34,846 nucleotides of DNA from Chloroflexota bacterium (GTDB lineage: Bacteria > Chloroflexota > Limnocylindria > Limnocylindrales > CSP1-4), in the NCBI GenBank assembly GCA_025351245.1, contig JANXWH010000064.1:1-34846 (forward strand), read 5' to 3'. Position 1 is the first letter of the stretch. Each line of letters opens with the position of its first letter. Positions 1 through 8,026 of this stretch are shown here, piece after piece. The position numbers were made by a program, and so were the translations under genes. The notes beneath the pieces are model-generated. The model searched no databases and was not told where the DNA came from. It saw only the letters and a list, made by a program, of their open reading frames with translations.

Positions 1-186
1 GTCAGCCGCACCCGGACGGTCACCAACGCGTCGGGGGCCGTGATCCACCGCGACGTGTTCAACTCGAACTACGCCCGGGTCGACGGCCTCACCCTCATCG
101 GCCAGGCCGCCTCCAGCACCGGTGGCAGTGCGCCGATCCCGGGCCCGAGCCCGATCGCCACGCCCTACCCCTCGGCGGCGCCCTAG
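1..186 (+). CDS. VanW-family protein, C-terminal end (partial)
   Basis: Frame 1 is open from the window edge to a TAG at 184-186 and gives 61 residues. The first part (VSRTRTVTNASGAVIHRDVF, then SNYARVDGLTLIG) resembles the end of VanW domains, where a V-x-R-x-V strand is followed by a D-x-F-x-S-x-Y segment and a final V/I-G. A low-complexity tail rich in Ser, Pro, Gly and Ala follows (SAPIPGPSPIATPYPSAAP). VanW proteins are usually secreted or membrane-anchored and often carry peptidoglycan-binding or G5 domains; their role is poorly defined. The start and most of the protein lie outside the window. It converges on the metal ATPase gene, whose stop lies 23 bp away. The family call rests on a short stretch. 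Confidence 0.6.
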   Translation, partial: VSRTRTVTNASGAVIHRDVFNSNYARVDGLTLIGQAASSTGGSAPIPGPSPIATPYPSAAP

Positions 187-209
187 CCGACGTTCCGGGC
201 GCCCGCCCG

Positions 210-2582
210 TCAGGCGGCCGCGCCGGCTGCGTCGACGACGCCGGCCTCGCCGGCCTCGTCGCCGAGCGAGACGTAGAGTTCCTCCTCCTGTGCCATGTGC
301 AGTCGCAGGATCGCGTCCAGGCCGTACAGGACGCGCCGCAGGTCCACGAGGTCCTCGCGCGCCGGGCCTTCCGGTGGGAGGTCCCCCACCAGCCGATCGT
401 AGAGCCCGATCAGGTGAAAGATCTCCGTGTGCGTCCGATGGAGCGCGGCGGTGGCGTCGTCGTTGCCGATCGCCTGGGCCAGCATCGGGTAGATCGTCCG
501 GTCCTCCTGGCGCTCGTGCCGCATGAGGTCGTCGACGAGGAATGACCGGGTCGCCTCCAGCTCTACCGCCGCGCCGCCGGCCGGGAGCGCGTCGATCCCA
601 TCGGCCAGCCGCCGGATCCGCTCGAGGGCCGGTGCAAGCTCGCGGTGCTCGGTACGCAGGCCGGCGCTCGTCTCCGCCCAGCCGGGCACGTGGGCCCGCA
701 CCTCGGTGCCGCCGCGCAGCGCGCGGAGGGCGTTCAGGATGACGGCCACGTCGATCGCCTCCTGGATCAGCGCCCCGGCCACCACGGGAAGGGCGCCCAG
801 TGCGGCGAACCCCATCGCCACGAGCGACATCCCCATCCCGGCGATGACGCTCTGGACGGCGATCTGGCGAGACCGCTTCGCGAGGCGGATGGCCTCCGCG
901 AGCCGGTCCAGGCGATCCACCGTGATCACGAGGTCGGCTGCCTCGGAGCTGGCAGTCGCGCCGCGGGCGCCCATCGCCACCCCCACGTCCGCGATGGCGA
1001 GGGCCGGGGCATCGTTGATGCCGTCGCCGACCATGACCACCGGGCCGAGCGCGTCCGCCATCTCCTGGCGGACCGCGTCCACCTTGTCGGCCGGGGTCCG
1101 CTCGGCCAGGACGCCGTCCACGCCGATTGCCGCGCCCACCATCTCCGCGACGGAGGCGTGGTCGCCGGTCACCATGACGATTCGCGTGATCCCGGCCCGC
1201 CGGAGCGAGCGGATCGCGCGCGGTGTCTCGGGGCGGATCGGATCGTCGAGTACGAGCGCGCCGGCCAGGCGATCGTCCGCCCGCACGAAGACGTGGGTGC
1301 TCCCCTCCACGGCGCCGCGCCGGCGCAGCTCGCGCGCCCACGCGGGGAGGCTTCCACCGCCGGCGCCGACGTGGCCCGCGAAGTCCGCGGATCCGACCTG
1401 GACCTCCCGGCCGTCGACGCGGCCGGAGACGCCCGAGCCGGGCGTCTCGACGACGTCGGTCGGGAAGGAGAGCGTCAGCCCCCGCTCGCGCGCCCCGTGG
1501 ACGATGGCGGCGGCCAGGACGTGGGGGCTGACCTGGTCGACGGACGCGGCGAGACGCAGGACGTCATTCGGGTCGACACCGGGCGCCGCCTCGACCCCTG
1601 CCAGGCGCGGCCGCCCGGCGGTGAGCGTGCCGGTCTTGTCGAAGAGGAGCACGCGGGCCCGGGCGAGCGTCTCCAGCGGCCCGCCGCCCTTCACGATAAT
1701 CCCGCGTCGGGCCGCTCGACTGAGGCCCGCCACGATCGCGATCGGCGCGGCAAGGAGCAGCGGACAGGGCGTCGCGACGACGATCACAGCCAGCGCCCGG
1801 ACGGGATCGCCCGAGATCAGCCAGGCGAAGCCCGCCACGGCGAGCGTGAGCGGGACAAAGAGGAGCGCGTACCGGTCCGCGAGCCGCACGAACGGCGCCT
1901 TCGAGCCCTCCGCCTCACGGACCAGCCGGACGATGCCGGCATACGTCGACTGCTCGGCGGCGGCGATCGCCCGGAGGTCGAAGGGGCCCCCCGCGTTCAG
2001 GGTCCCCGAATTGACCTGGTCCCCCTCGGCCCGCGTGACGGGGCGCGCCTCGCCGGTGAGGGCCGCCTCGTCGAGGACGGCCGCGGCGCCCTCGACCAGG
2101 CCGTCCACCGGGACGACCTCACCGGGCTTGACCATGAGCCGGTCGCCGATGACCACAGCGTCGATCGGCCGCGTGACGAGCTCGTCGTCCTCGTAGCGGT
2201 GGACGTCGCGCGGCGCCCGGCTCAGGAGTGCAGTCAGCTCGCGGTGCGCGCGCCCAGCCGCATACCGCTCGAGCGCCTCGCCGGTGGCGAGCATCAGGGC
2301 GATGATCGCCGCCGCGACGAACTCCTCCATTGCCAGCGCCCCGCCGATCGCAAGGACTGCGATGACGTCAACGCCAGCCTCGCGGGCGAGCAGGCGGCGG
2401 AGGATCGACCACGCCAGGCGGACCCCGACGATCCCGGATGGGACGACCCAGGCGATCGTGGCCAGGTCGTCCTGACCGGCCCAGGCGAAGGCCAGTCCCA
2501 GCGCCAGCCCGGCCGCGCAGAGAGGGAGCAACACGCTGCTGAAGACACCAAGGACGCGGGCGGGCAGGCTAGGCGATGTCAT
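210..2582 (-). CDS. P1B-type metal-transporting ATPase with C-terminal hemerythrin-like domain (P1B-5 type)
   Basis: 790 aa. The order is N-terminal membrane helices without a CxxC metal-binding domain, actuator domain (TGEA at 176-179), a membrane metal site TPCP (271-274), phosphorylation motif DKTGT (Asp315), SPH (352-354) in place of the usual HP region, MVTGDH (470-475) and GDGINDAP (519-526). After the last helices, residues about 632-775 form a hemerythrin-like domain with His and acidic residues at EHRE (646), RHERQED (689-695), HRTHTEIFH (715-723) and LHMAQEEE (762-768). A TPCP site plus a C-terminal hemerythrin domain is the known signature of the P1B-5 group, whose studied member Nia (Sinorhizobium) exports Fe2+ and Ni2+. 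Export of iron or nickel, gated by the di-iron or O2-sensing tail, is inferred. The ATG lies 6 nt after a TAGACT box, so the mRNA may be leaderless. It diverges from the SIS gene. Confidence 0.92.
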   Translation of the reverse strand: MTSPSLPARVLGVFSSVLLPLCAAGLALGLAFAWAGQDDLATIAWVVPSGIVGVRLAWSILRRLLAREAGVDVIAVLAIGGALAMEEFVAAAIIALMLATGEALERYAAGRAHRELTALLSRAPRDVHRYEDDELVTRPIDAVVIGDRLMVKPGEVVPVDGLVEGAAAVLDEAALTGEARPVTRAEGDQVNSGTLNAGGPFDLRAIAAAEQSTYAGIVRLVREAEGSKAPFVRLADRYALLFVPLTLAVAGFAWLISGDPVRALAVIVVATPCPLLLAAPIAIVAGLSRAARRGIIVKGGGPLETLARARVLLFDKTGTLTAGRPRLAGVEAAPGVDPNDVLRLAASVDQVSPHVLAAAIVHGARERGLTLSFPTDVVETPGSGVSGRVDGREVQVGSADFAGHVGAGGGSLPAWARELRRRGAVEGSTHVFVRADDRLAGALVLDDPIRPETPRAIRSLRRAGITRIVMVTGDHASVAEMVGAAIGVDGVLAERTPADKVDAVRQEMADALGPVVMVGDGINDAPALAIADVGVAMGARGATASSEAADLVITVDRLDRLAEAIRLAKRSRQIAVQSVIAGMGMSLVAMGFAALGALPVVAGALIQEAIDVAVILNALRALRGGTEVRAHVPGWAETSAGLRTEHRELAPALERIRRLADGIDALPAGGAAVELEATRSFLVDDLMRHERQEDRTIYPMLAQAIGNDDATAALHRTHTEIFHLIGLYDRLVGDLPPEGPAREDLVDLRRVLYGLDAILRLHMAQEEELYVSLGDEAGEAGVVDAAGAAA

Positions 2583-2588
2583 TCCCCC

Positions 2589-2607
2589 AGTCTACGGGGA
2601 CCGGTCC
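2589..2607 (-). promoter_or_regulatory. Leaderless-type -10 box and palindrome before the metal ATPase
   Basis: On the minus strand TAGACT (2594 to 2589) is followed by GGGGGA and the ATG at 2582. A start site 6-7 nt after the -10 would coincide with the ATG. Just upstream, GGACCGGTCC (2598-2607) is a perfect 10-bp palindrome lying where a repressor would block the -10/-35 spacer. No good -35 is visible. The operator role is inferred. Confidence 0.45.
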
Positions 2608-2740
2608 GGTGCTTCGCGGGTCCCCGGTCCCGCGTCGCCGGGCCGTTCAGCCTGCGCGCCACCCAATGCGCCCGCGTGGCGCAGAATCGGGCCGACCGTC
2701 GGGCGCGCCCGTCCCGGTCCGCGTTCACAGGAGACCCAGC

Positions 2741-3772
2741 ATGACCATGCGCCTGGAGCTTGCCGAATCGCCCGCGGTTGTTGCGGGCCTCCTCGCGAGC
2801 GCACGGGCGCCGCTTGCCCGCGTGGCCGACGAGGTCCGTCGCCGCGGGACCCGGTTCGTCGTGATCGCCGCGCGCGGCACGTCCGACCACGCCGCCACCT
2901 ACGCCCAGTACGTGCTGGGCGCGCGGAATGGCCTCCCCGTGGGGCTGGCCACGCCGTCACTGTCGTCGCTCTACCGGAACGGGCCTCGAGTCCGGGACGC
3001 GCTCGTGGTCGGGATGAGCCAGTCCGGGCGCTCACCGGACATCGTCGCGGTGCTCGACGACGCACGCAGCCAGGGCGCGTTGACGCTCGCGATCACGAAT
3101 GATCCGGGATCGCCGCTTGCCATCGTCGCCGACGTCGTGGTGCCGCTGGAAGCCGGGCCGGAGCTGGCGGTCGCGGCCACGAAGACATACGTCGCCCAGC
3201 TCGCCGTGGTCGCCCTCCTGTCGGAGGCGCTGCGCGGCGGCGATCCGGACCCCGCGCTCGCCCGGCTTCCCGCGGCGCTCGCCGGGATCATCGAGCTGGA
3301 GGCTCGGATCGTCGGTCTCGCGGGCCGACTGGCGCACGCGCCGGCCTGCGTCGTCCTGGCCCGGGGCTTCCAGTACGCGACCGCGCGCGAATGGGCGCTC
3401 AAGCTCAAGGAAGTGGCCGGCGTCTTCGCCGACCCGTATTCGGCTGCGGACTTCGAGCACGGACCGATCTCGCTGGTCGAGCCCGGGCTGCCGGTGTTGG
3501 CAGTCGTGTCGAGCGGGCCGACGCTGCCCGGCCTCGTGACGCTGCTCGGGCGGCTGGCAGCGGACGGCGCGGACCTGCTGGTCGTGTCGGACGCCGCCGG
3601 GGCCCGCGCACTGGCGAGCGGCTCCCTCGCGCTCCCCGCCGATCTCCCGGAATGGCTGGCGCCGATCGTTGCGATCCTGCCCTGCCAGCTCTTCGCCTAT
3701 CACCTGGCGGTCGCGCGCGGGCGCGACCCGGAGACTCCGCGCAATCTCCACAAGGTGACGCTGACCCGGTAG
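2741..3772 (+). CDS. Double-SIS-domain sugar phosphate deaminase/isomerase (NagB-II/AgaS-like)
   Basis: 343 aa. The ATG at 2741 is chosen because CAGGAGA ends 6 nt upstream; the frame is open further 5' but without family similarity. Two SIS domains are visible, about residues 25-165 and 190-335. Motifs are ARGTSDHAATYAQY, MSQSGRSPD, TNDPGSPLA and ELAVAATKTYVAQL in the first, and GFQYATAREWALKLKE and DPYSAADFEHGP in the second. This is the isomerase half of GlmS without its glutaminase domain, as in glucosamine-6-phosphate deaminase type II (NagB-II) and AgaS. It probably interconverts an amino-sugar phosphate and a ketose phosphate in the cytoplasm. The exact substrate cannot be read from the sequence, and no nagA or sugar transporter is adjacent. 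It stands alone, divergent from the metal ATPase. Confidence 0.85.
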   Translation: MTMRLELAESPAVVAGLLASARAPLARVADEVRRRGTRFVVIAARGTSDHAATYAQYVLGARNGLPVGLATPSLSSLYRNGPRVRDALVVGMSQSGRSPDIVAVLDDARSQGALTLAITNDPGSPLAIVADVVVPLEAGPELAVAATKTYVAQLAVVALLSEALRGGDPDPALARLPAALAGIIELEARIVGLAGRLAHAPACVVLARGFQYATAREWALKLKEVAGVFADPYSAADFEHGPISLVEPGLPVLAVVSSGPTLPGLVTLLGRLAADGADLLVVSDAAGARALASGSLALPADLPEWLAPIVAILPCQLFAYHLAVARGRDPETPRNLHKVTLTR

Positions 3773-4352
3773 ATCGCGGGCGTGCGGTCCGCCGTCGGGC
3801 CGCGCCCGGCGCTCGAGTTCTGCGCGGCGGCACGCCGCCGACCGGCGCCCGCGGCGTGCTCGTCACCAAAGTCGTTTGGGGAATCGGCCGCAATGTCCCC
3901 GGGAGCGGCCAGATGGCAGGAACGGGTAACGACGTGACCGACGCGCCCCGCGCTCGGACCCGCGGATCCTGTCAGATGAACGCTCCGCGAGCCGTATGCC
4001 GGGTCGGCTGGGATCCGATCCTCTGACGCGCGCCGGCGGGGCACGTCAAGCGGCCGCGAACCCTGTCACGTGCTCGTCCGGCGCGTCACGTGATCGGGTT
4101 CGGCCGTCTTGGCGGGCCCCGTGACCGCTCGGCGCACCGCCCGCACGCGTCGCCGCGACGAGCGACGCGCCGTACGGTTCGCGACGCGCGCATCTGATAC
4201 GAACGAGAGCACGCGGGGCGGGTCGGCGGGGCCAACAGACACGGCGTCCCGCGGTATCCGGGGGACGCGCGAGCCATGCTCATCTCTCCATGGCCGGCTC
4301 GGGGAGGACCAGGTGTGCTCGGAACTTCCGGCGACCCGTCGGACGAACAAAC
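3773..4352. other. Non-coding region between convergent genes
   Basis: No convincing gene was found: the open frames here are Arg-rich shadows with no recognisable motif. It holds a 6-bp hairpin CGGCGG-CACG-CCGCCG at 3825-3840, without a T-tract, which could end the SIS transcript. It also holds two GTCACGTG octamers starting exactly 20 bp apart (4065-4072 and 4085-4092). No tRNA-like 3' end was seen. Confidence 0.5.
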
Positions 4353-4380
4353 ACGCCGGGCGGCTGGCGCCGCCCGGCGT
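4341..4380 (-). terminator. Intrinsic terminator of the UPF0261/PEP-hydrolase operon
   Basis: Perfect 12-bp inverted repeat ACGCCGGGCGGC / GCCGCCCGGCGT (4353-4364 and 4369-4380) with a 4-nt loop. On the minus strand it is followed by GTTTGTTC. It lies 57 bp after the stop codon of the 4437-5270 gene. This is the clearest terminator in the window. Confidence 0.85.
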
Positions 4381-4436
4381 GGATGCGCCGGTGCCCGGGC
4401 GCGCTGCGACGGGCGCCAGCAGCGACGATTGAGCCG

Positions 4437-5270
4437 TCAGGCGAGCTTGAGCAGCTTGAACTCCTGGACCTGGCCGCGGATGGCGCGCTCCGTTGGGAGC
4501 CGCTCGATGCTCGAGGCGCCGAAGAAGCCGTTCACGCCGGGCATCCGGAGGAGCGCCTTCCCCACGTTCTCCGGCTCGTCGAAGGGCCCGCCGTGGCAGA
4601 TCACGATGATGTCCTTGCGGACACTCCGCCCGGCCTCGGCGATTGCCATGACCCGGTCGATCGCGTCGTCGAGGGAGAAGGCCACCCCGGCGCCGATTGA
4701 ACCGGCCGTGGTCAGGCCAACGTGGGCGACGAGCTGGTCGGCCCCCGCCTTGGCCATCGCCCGCGCGTCGTCGGGGTTGAAGACGTAGGGAGAGCAGAAG
4801 AGGTCGATCTCGGAGGCAAGGCGGATCGCCTCGATCTCCTTGTCATAGCCCATCCCGGTCGCTTCAATATTCTTCCGGAAGTCGCCGTCGATGAGGCCCA
4901 CAGTGGGGAAGTTCTGGACCCCGTCGAAACCCATCTCCTTGAGCTGCTTGAGGAAGACGGGCATGAGGCGGAACGGGTCCGTGCCGCATACGCCGGCGAG
5001 GACCGGCGTGTCCTTCACCACCGGCAGCACCTCGGCGGCCATCTCCACGACGATCCCGTTGGCATCGCCGTAGGGCATCAGGCCGGCGAGCGAGCCGCGG
5101 CCGGCCATCCGGTAGCGGCCCGAGTTGTAGATGATCATCAGGTCGGCGCCGCCGGCCTCGGCCATCTTCGCGGTGATGCCGGTGCCGGCGCCGCAGCCGA
5201 CGATCGGCGTGCCGGCATCGATCTGTGCCCGGAGGCGCCGCTGGATCTCCTTGCGTGGAATGAACGGCAT
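4437..5270 (-). CDS. TIM-barrel PEP-hydrolase-like protein (PF09370 family; Tm-1 C-terminal half)
   Basis: 277 aa. The ATG at 5270 has AAGGAGG 6 nt upstream. The sequence carries the hallmarks of the phosphoenolpyruvate hydrolase-like TIM barrel: [19 protein letters not shown] near residue 24, [67 protein letters not shown] and [12 protein letters not shown]. In plants this domain is the C-terminal half of Tm-1, the tomato mosaic virus resistance protein; in bacteria and fungi it is usually paired with a UPF0261 domain. Here the UPF0261 partner is the gene just upstream (27-bp gap), so the two products probably act as one complex. The true reaction is not established for the family, and the PEP hydrolase name should be taken as a label. 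A strong terminator follows. Confidence 0.88.
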   Translation of the reverse strand: MPFIPRKEIQRRLRAQIDAGTPIVGCGAGTGITAKMAEAGGADLMIIYNSGRYRMAGRGSLAGLMPYGDANGIVVEMAAEVLPVVKDTPVLAGVCGTDPFRLMPVFLKQLKEMGFDGVQNFPTVGLIDGDFRKNIEATGMGYDKEIEAIRLASEIDLFCSPYVFNPDDARAMAKAGADQLVAHVGLTTAGSIGAGVAFSLDDAIDRVMAIAEAGRSVRKDIIVICHGGPFDEPENVGKALLRMPGVNGFFGASSIERLPTERAIRGQVQEFKLLKLA

Positions 5271-5297
5271 GGTTGTCCTCCTTCGGACTGTTGGTTG

Positions 5298-6512
5298 TCA
5301 GCGCCCGGCGAGCATCTCGAGAAGGGTCTCCGCGACCTTTCCCGAGAACTCCGGATCGTTGATGTTGGCGTCGACTTCGATGAGGGGGATCCCCGGCTTG
5401 AGCCCGGAGCGGATGGCGTCGAAGCACGCACCGTCCGCAGCCGGATCCCAGAACTCGTGGCCCTCGGAATCCAGCATGGACACGCCCTTGAGGGGCAGCA
5501 GCACGGCGACCGGCGCCGTCGCGGCGTTCGCGGCAGCGGCGATCTTCTCGCCCATCCAGCGGTTCTCCTCCACGTTCGTGCGGAGGAGGGTGATGTTCGG
5601 GTTCCACTTGTAGAGGGTGCGGGTGTGGTACTTCTCGGGGACCGTCTCCATGCCCCCGAAGTTGGCCATGTCGACGCAGCCCGGGACGAGAACCGCCGGG
5701 ATGCCGGCCCGCGACGCCGCCAGGCACCGCTCCGGGCCCGCGCTCAGCATGCCGCCGCAGATCTCGTCGGCGAGCTCGGTCGTGGTCATGTCAAGCGACG
5801 CGGTGATGAAGCCGTCTGCGATGAGGCCCTCCATTGCGCGCCCGCCGGAGCCGGTGGCATGGAAGACCAGGACCTCGTAGCCCTTCGCCTCGACCAGCCC
5901 CTTGGCGTGCTCGACTGCCGCCGTCGTGTTTCCGAACATGGACGCGACCACCAGCGGCTTGTCGGTACCGGCGGCCGGAGCCTCCATCTTGACCATGCCG
6001 GCGATGGCGCCCGCCGCATTCGCGTAGATCGCGCGGCTGAGCCGGTTGAAGCCGGCGACGTCGACGATGGAGGGCATGAAGGTGATGTCCTTCGTGCCGG
6101 CGAACGCGCTCACGTCCCCGCCGCCCATCGTGGAGACCATCAGCTTCGGGACGCCCACCGGGAGGACCCGCATCGCGGTCGTCGCGATCGAAGTCCCGCC
6201 GCTGCCGCCCATGCCCATGATCCCGTCGACCTTGCCCTCCGCGTAGAGCTTGCCGACAACGGCCGCCAGCCCGGCAGCCATCGTCTGCATGGCCTCGTCC
6301 TTGTGGTCGCCGGAGGTGATGCGGGCGAGGTCGCCACCGACCGCCGCCACGACGACCTCGCGAGCGACGTCCGGCGCAAATGCCGGCGGCCCCATGACCC
6401 CAAAGTCGACCACGAGCGTGGCCAGGCCCTGGCCCTCGATGAGCTCCTTCACGTACCGGAAGTCCTCGCCCTTCGTGTCGAGGGCTCCCACGATCACGAC
6501 CGTCTTTGCCAT
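5298..6512 (-). CDS. Tm-1-like ATP-binding domain protein (UPF0261)
   Basis: 404 aa from the ATG at 6512, which has AGGAGG 6 nt upstream. An in-frame ATG 40 codons earlier (6632) adds only a Pro/Ser-rich segment without a ribosome site and is not preferred. Motifs include VVIVGALDTKGEDFRYV at the N-terminus, VVDFGVMGPP, ITSGDHKDEAMQTM, GIMGMGGSGGTSIAT, KLMVSTMGGGDV, FGNTTAAVEHAK, VLVFHATGSGGRAMEGLI and VPGCVDMANFGG. These match the UPF0261/PF06792 domain that forms the N-terminal ATP-binding half of Tm-1. It is the first gene of a two-gene operon with the TIM-barrel partner. The biochemical role is unknown; metabolism of a small carboxylate or lignin-type compound has been suggested for some relatives, but nothing here decides it. 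Confidence 0.88.
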   Translation of the reverse strand: MAKTVVIVGALDTKGEDFRYVKELIEGQGLATLVVDFGVMGPPAFAPDVAREVVVAAVGGDLARITSGDHKDEAMQTMAAGLAAVVGKLYAEGKVDGIMGMGGSGGTSIATTAMRVLPVGVPKLMVSTMGGGDVSAFAGTKDITFMPSIVDVAGFNRLSRAIYANAAGAIAGMVKMEAPAAGTDKPLVVASMFGNTTAAVEHAKGLVEAKGYEVLVFHATGSGGRAMEGLIADGFITASLDMTTTELADEICGGMLSAGPERCLAASRAGIPAVLVPGCVDMANFGGMETVPEKYHTRTLYKWNPNITLLRTNVEENRWMGEKIAAAANAATAPVAVLLPLKGVSMLDSEGHEFWDPAADGACFDAIRSGLKPGIPLIEVDANINDPEFSGKVAETLLEMLAGR

Positions 6513-6824
6513 CGCTGCCTCCTGCGGCGCGGGCGAAGGCCCGGCCAGCGTGCTGGGTTGCGCCGCAGGCCCGCTTCCGAGGTTCGTGGGGGACGTGTGC
6601 GAGGGGAACGGGGCCGGCGCCTGGAGGCTCATGAAAGCGCGACCGCCCAGGCCCTGCCAGTGCCATCAGGCACCTTGACCGAGGATTCTCGATGATCGAT
6701 CGGCGATCACGGACCGGGCGCCAATCCGCGGAGCGCGCCGCCCAGTGCGAAGCCGGGGACGGGCAGGGGCTGGTCCGTTGGGAACGCGGGATCGCGCGAA
6801 CCCGGGCACGCCGCCAGGGAATGG
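6513..6824. other. Intergenic region between tmRNA and the UPF0261 gene
   Basis: 312 bp with no supported gene. It should hold the 3' end of the tmRNA transcript and the promoter of the UPF0261 operon (minus strand). I see a short inverted repeat GTGCC-ATCA-GGCAC near 6659-6672 but no T-tract and no convincing -35/-10 pair. Confidence 0.4.
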
Positions 6825-7198
6825 TGGTGGAGATGGGGGAGGGTCGAACTCCCCGTCCGAAACCCGTGACTCGGGCCCACTACGAGCGTGTCCGATGCTT
6901 GATCTCGACCGACCCACCCCCATCGGCAGGGGCGATGATCGGTCCAGCTACGTGTCCCTAGATCGGGCTTCGCTCCCGGCTACGCGGCGCTTGCCGGGGC
7001 TGCATCCCCGCTGAGTGACGCTTCCACGGCCCACGAGGAGGAGGCCGCTTCCACGCTCACCTTACCGCCTAAGCGGCGAGGGCGAGAGCAGGCTGCTTGT
7101 TGGCAGTTACTTCGTTTTGCCGCCTTTTAACGAGGCCAGAGCGGCATCCTCGGCTCGCGTTCCCGGGCTGCAGGGCCCCGTCGAGACCACGCATCCCC
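6825..7198 (-). ncRNA. ssrA: tmRNA (transfer-messenger RNA)
   Basis: 374 nt, rescuing stalled ribosomes together with SmpB. The ends pair as an alanyl tRNA-like acceptor: 5' GGGGATG (7198-7192) with 3' CATCTCC (6835-6829), one G-U pair, then encoded ACCA (6828-6825). The T-arm GACGGGGAGTTCGACCCTCC is near the 3' end, and GGTCTCGACGGGG is near the 5' end. The tag reading frame lies at 7104-7069: resume codon GCC after GTAACT, peptide ANKQPALALAA, stop TAG. The ALAA end is the usual ClpXP degron. smpB lies 148 bp upstream on the same strand. Short paired blocks between tag and tRNA-like part (such as GGATGCAGCCCC, GGGAGCGAAGCCC) look like the pseudoknot chain. Confidence 0.96.
7069..7104 (-). 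CDS. tmRNA proteolysis tag reading frame
   Basis: 11 sense codons and TAG inside tmRNA, encoding ANKQPALALAA. The upstream GTAACT matches the kind of hexanucleotide that sets the resume codon. The hydrophobic ALALAA end should direct tagged proteins to ClpXP and related proteases. Confidence 0.88.
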   Translation of the reverse strand, partial: ANKQPALALAA

Positions 7199-7251
7199 AC
7201 CGATCGAACCGGCGCTCCGCCGGCTCGCGCCGACCCAGGGCCGGCGAGGGC

Positions 7252-7257
7252 ATTGTA
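7252..7257 (-). promoter_or_regulatory. Possible -10 box for tmRNA
   Basis: TACAAT on the minus strand (7257 to 7252) lies about 54 nt before the mature 5' end, leaving a short leader for RNase P to remove. No good -35 is visible, so the call is tentative. Confidence 0.4.
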
Positions 7258-7346
7258 CGCCGAGTTGGCGGCACCCCACGCGGAGGCGCTCGGCATCGGC
7301 TCGCGGGGGTTGCGGCCCACGCCGGGGAGCTCCCCGCCCGAGCTGC

Positions 7347-7814
7347 CTACGATCGGCCCCGGGCCGTGTCCGCCATCGTTCGGGCCAGGTCGCGCTTGGC
7401 ATCGCGCTCGGCGATCTCCCGACGACGGTCGTGGAGCTGCTTCCCGCGTCCCAGCCCGATCTCCAGCTTCGCGTGCCCGCGGCGGTCGATGAACAGGCGG
7501 AGTGGGACGATCGTCAGGCCCTTCGACTTCGTCTTGCCGAGCAGCTCGTCGATCTCGTCGCGATGAAGGAGCAGCTTTCGCGACCGCTTCGCCTCGTGGT
7601 TGAGGCGGTTGCCGCCGGCGAACGGGGCGATGTGGGCGCCGACGAGCCAGGCCTCGCCGCGGTCGATCCGCGCGTAGGCCTCCTGGAGGCTCACATGACC
7701 CGCCCGGATCGACTTGATCTCCGTGCCGGTCAGGACGAGGCCGGCCTCGAACGTATCCTCGATGGAGTACTCGTGGCGGGCCTTGCGGTTGAGGGCGATG
7801 GTCGATTCGCCCAT
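7347..7814 (-). CDS. smpB: SsrA-binding protein SmpB
   Basis: 155 aa, the normal length. SmpB binds the tRNA-like part of tmRNA and brings it to stalled ribosomes. Typical elements are NRKARHEYSIEDTFEAGLVL near the start, TGTEIKSIRAG, GEAWLVGAHIAPF, HRDEIDELLG, GLTIVPLRLF and a basic C-terminal tail GKQLHDRRREIAERD that enters the mRNA channel. The ATG has GAGGAG 9 nt upstream. It is transcribed toward ssrA, 148 bp downstream, a common pairing. Upstream lie a promoter, a possible leader ORF and a hairpin (see those entries), which suggest control of the smpB transcript. Confidence 0.97.
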   Translation of the reverse strand: MGESTIALNRKARHEYSIEDTFEAGLVLTGTEIKSIRAGHVSLQEAYARIDRGEAWLVGAHIAPFAGGNRLNHEAKRSRKLLLHRDEIDELLGKTKSKGLTIVPLRLFIDRRGHAKLEIGLGRGKQLHDRRREIAERDAKRDLARTMADTARGRS

Positions 7815-7878
7815 CGGTGGCTGCTCCTCGTCGTGGCTCTGCGGTTGCTGACGCCGGAGTGAATCCGGGACGCACGAA

Positions 7879-7904
7879 GGCCGGCTCCGCTGCCGGAACC
7901 GGCC
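7879..7904 (-). promoter_or_regulatory. Hairpin in the smpB leader
   Basis: On the minus strand GGCCGGTTCCG-GCAG-CGGAGCCGGCC forms an 11-bp stem (one G-U pair) with a 4-nt loop, between the possible leader ORF and smpB. The following TTCGTGCG is not a real T-tract, so termination would be weak or factor-assisted. An attenuator role is inferred. Confidence 0.45.
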
Positions 7905-7944
7905 CTCGAACGCGTCTCGAGTTGCCCACCCGCTGGGGCGTCCG

Positions 7945-7998
7945 TCAGGCGGATGCTCCCTGCGAGGTGGTGCAACAACGCGGACTACTGTCTGTCAC
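7945..7998 (-). CDS. Possible 17-aa leader peptide upstream of smpB
   Basis: GTG at 7998 opens MTDSSPRCCTTSQGASA and a TGA. The sequence AAAGGAGGTGAT (8015-8004) just upstream is fully complementary to the usual 16S rRNA 3' end, with GGAGG 9 nt from this GTG, the best spacing among nearby starts. Two other starts overlap: an ATG at 8005 (MCSDRQ) too close to the site, and a GTG giving only two codons. A Shine-Dalgarno this strong in front of such a short frame, followed by a hairpin and then smpB 130 nt later, suggests a translated leader. The adjacent Cys pair might be the sensed codons. No homologue is known to me. Confidence 0.4.
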   Translation of the reverse strand: MTDSSPRCCTTSQGASA

Positions 7999-8026
7999 TG
8001 CACATCACCTCCTTTCGGTTGGCGGA

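Noticed and set aside
3825-3840. Strong terminator after the SIS gene
   Set aside because: The 6-bp hairpin has no T-tract. It was kept only as a note in the intergenic entry.
4065-4092. Possible extra parS sites
   Set aside because: Only the central CACGTG core is shared. The GTTT/AAAC arms present in the two true sites at 27.4 kb are missing.
4109-4432. 107-aa plus-strand ORF in the gene-free region
   Set aside because: It runs through the terminator hairpin of the opposite operon, has Arg-rich shadow composition and no ribosome site or domain.
6513-6632. Longer N-terminus for the UPF0261 protein (ATG at 6632)
   Set aside because: The extra 40 residues are Pro/Ser-rich with no family similarity, while the internal ATG at 6512 has an ideal AGGAGG.
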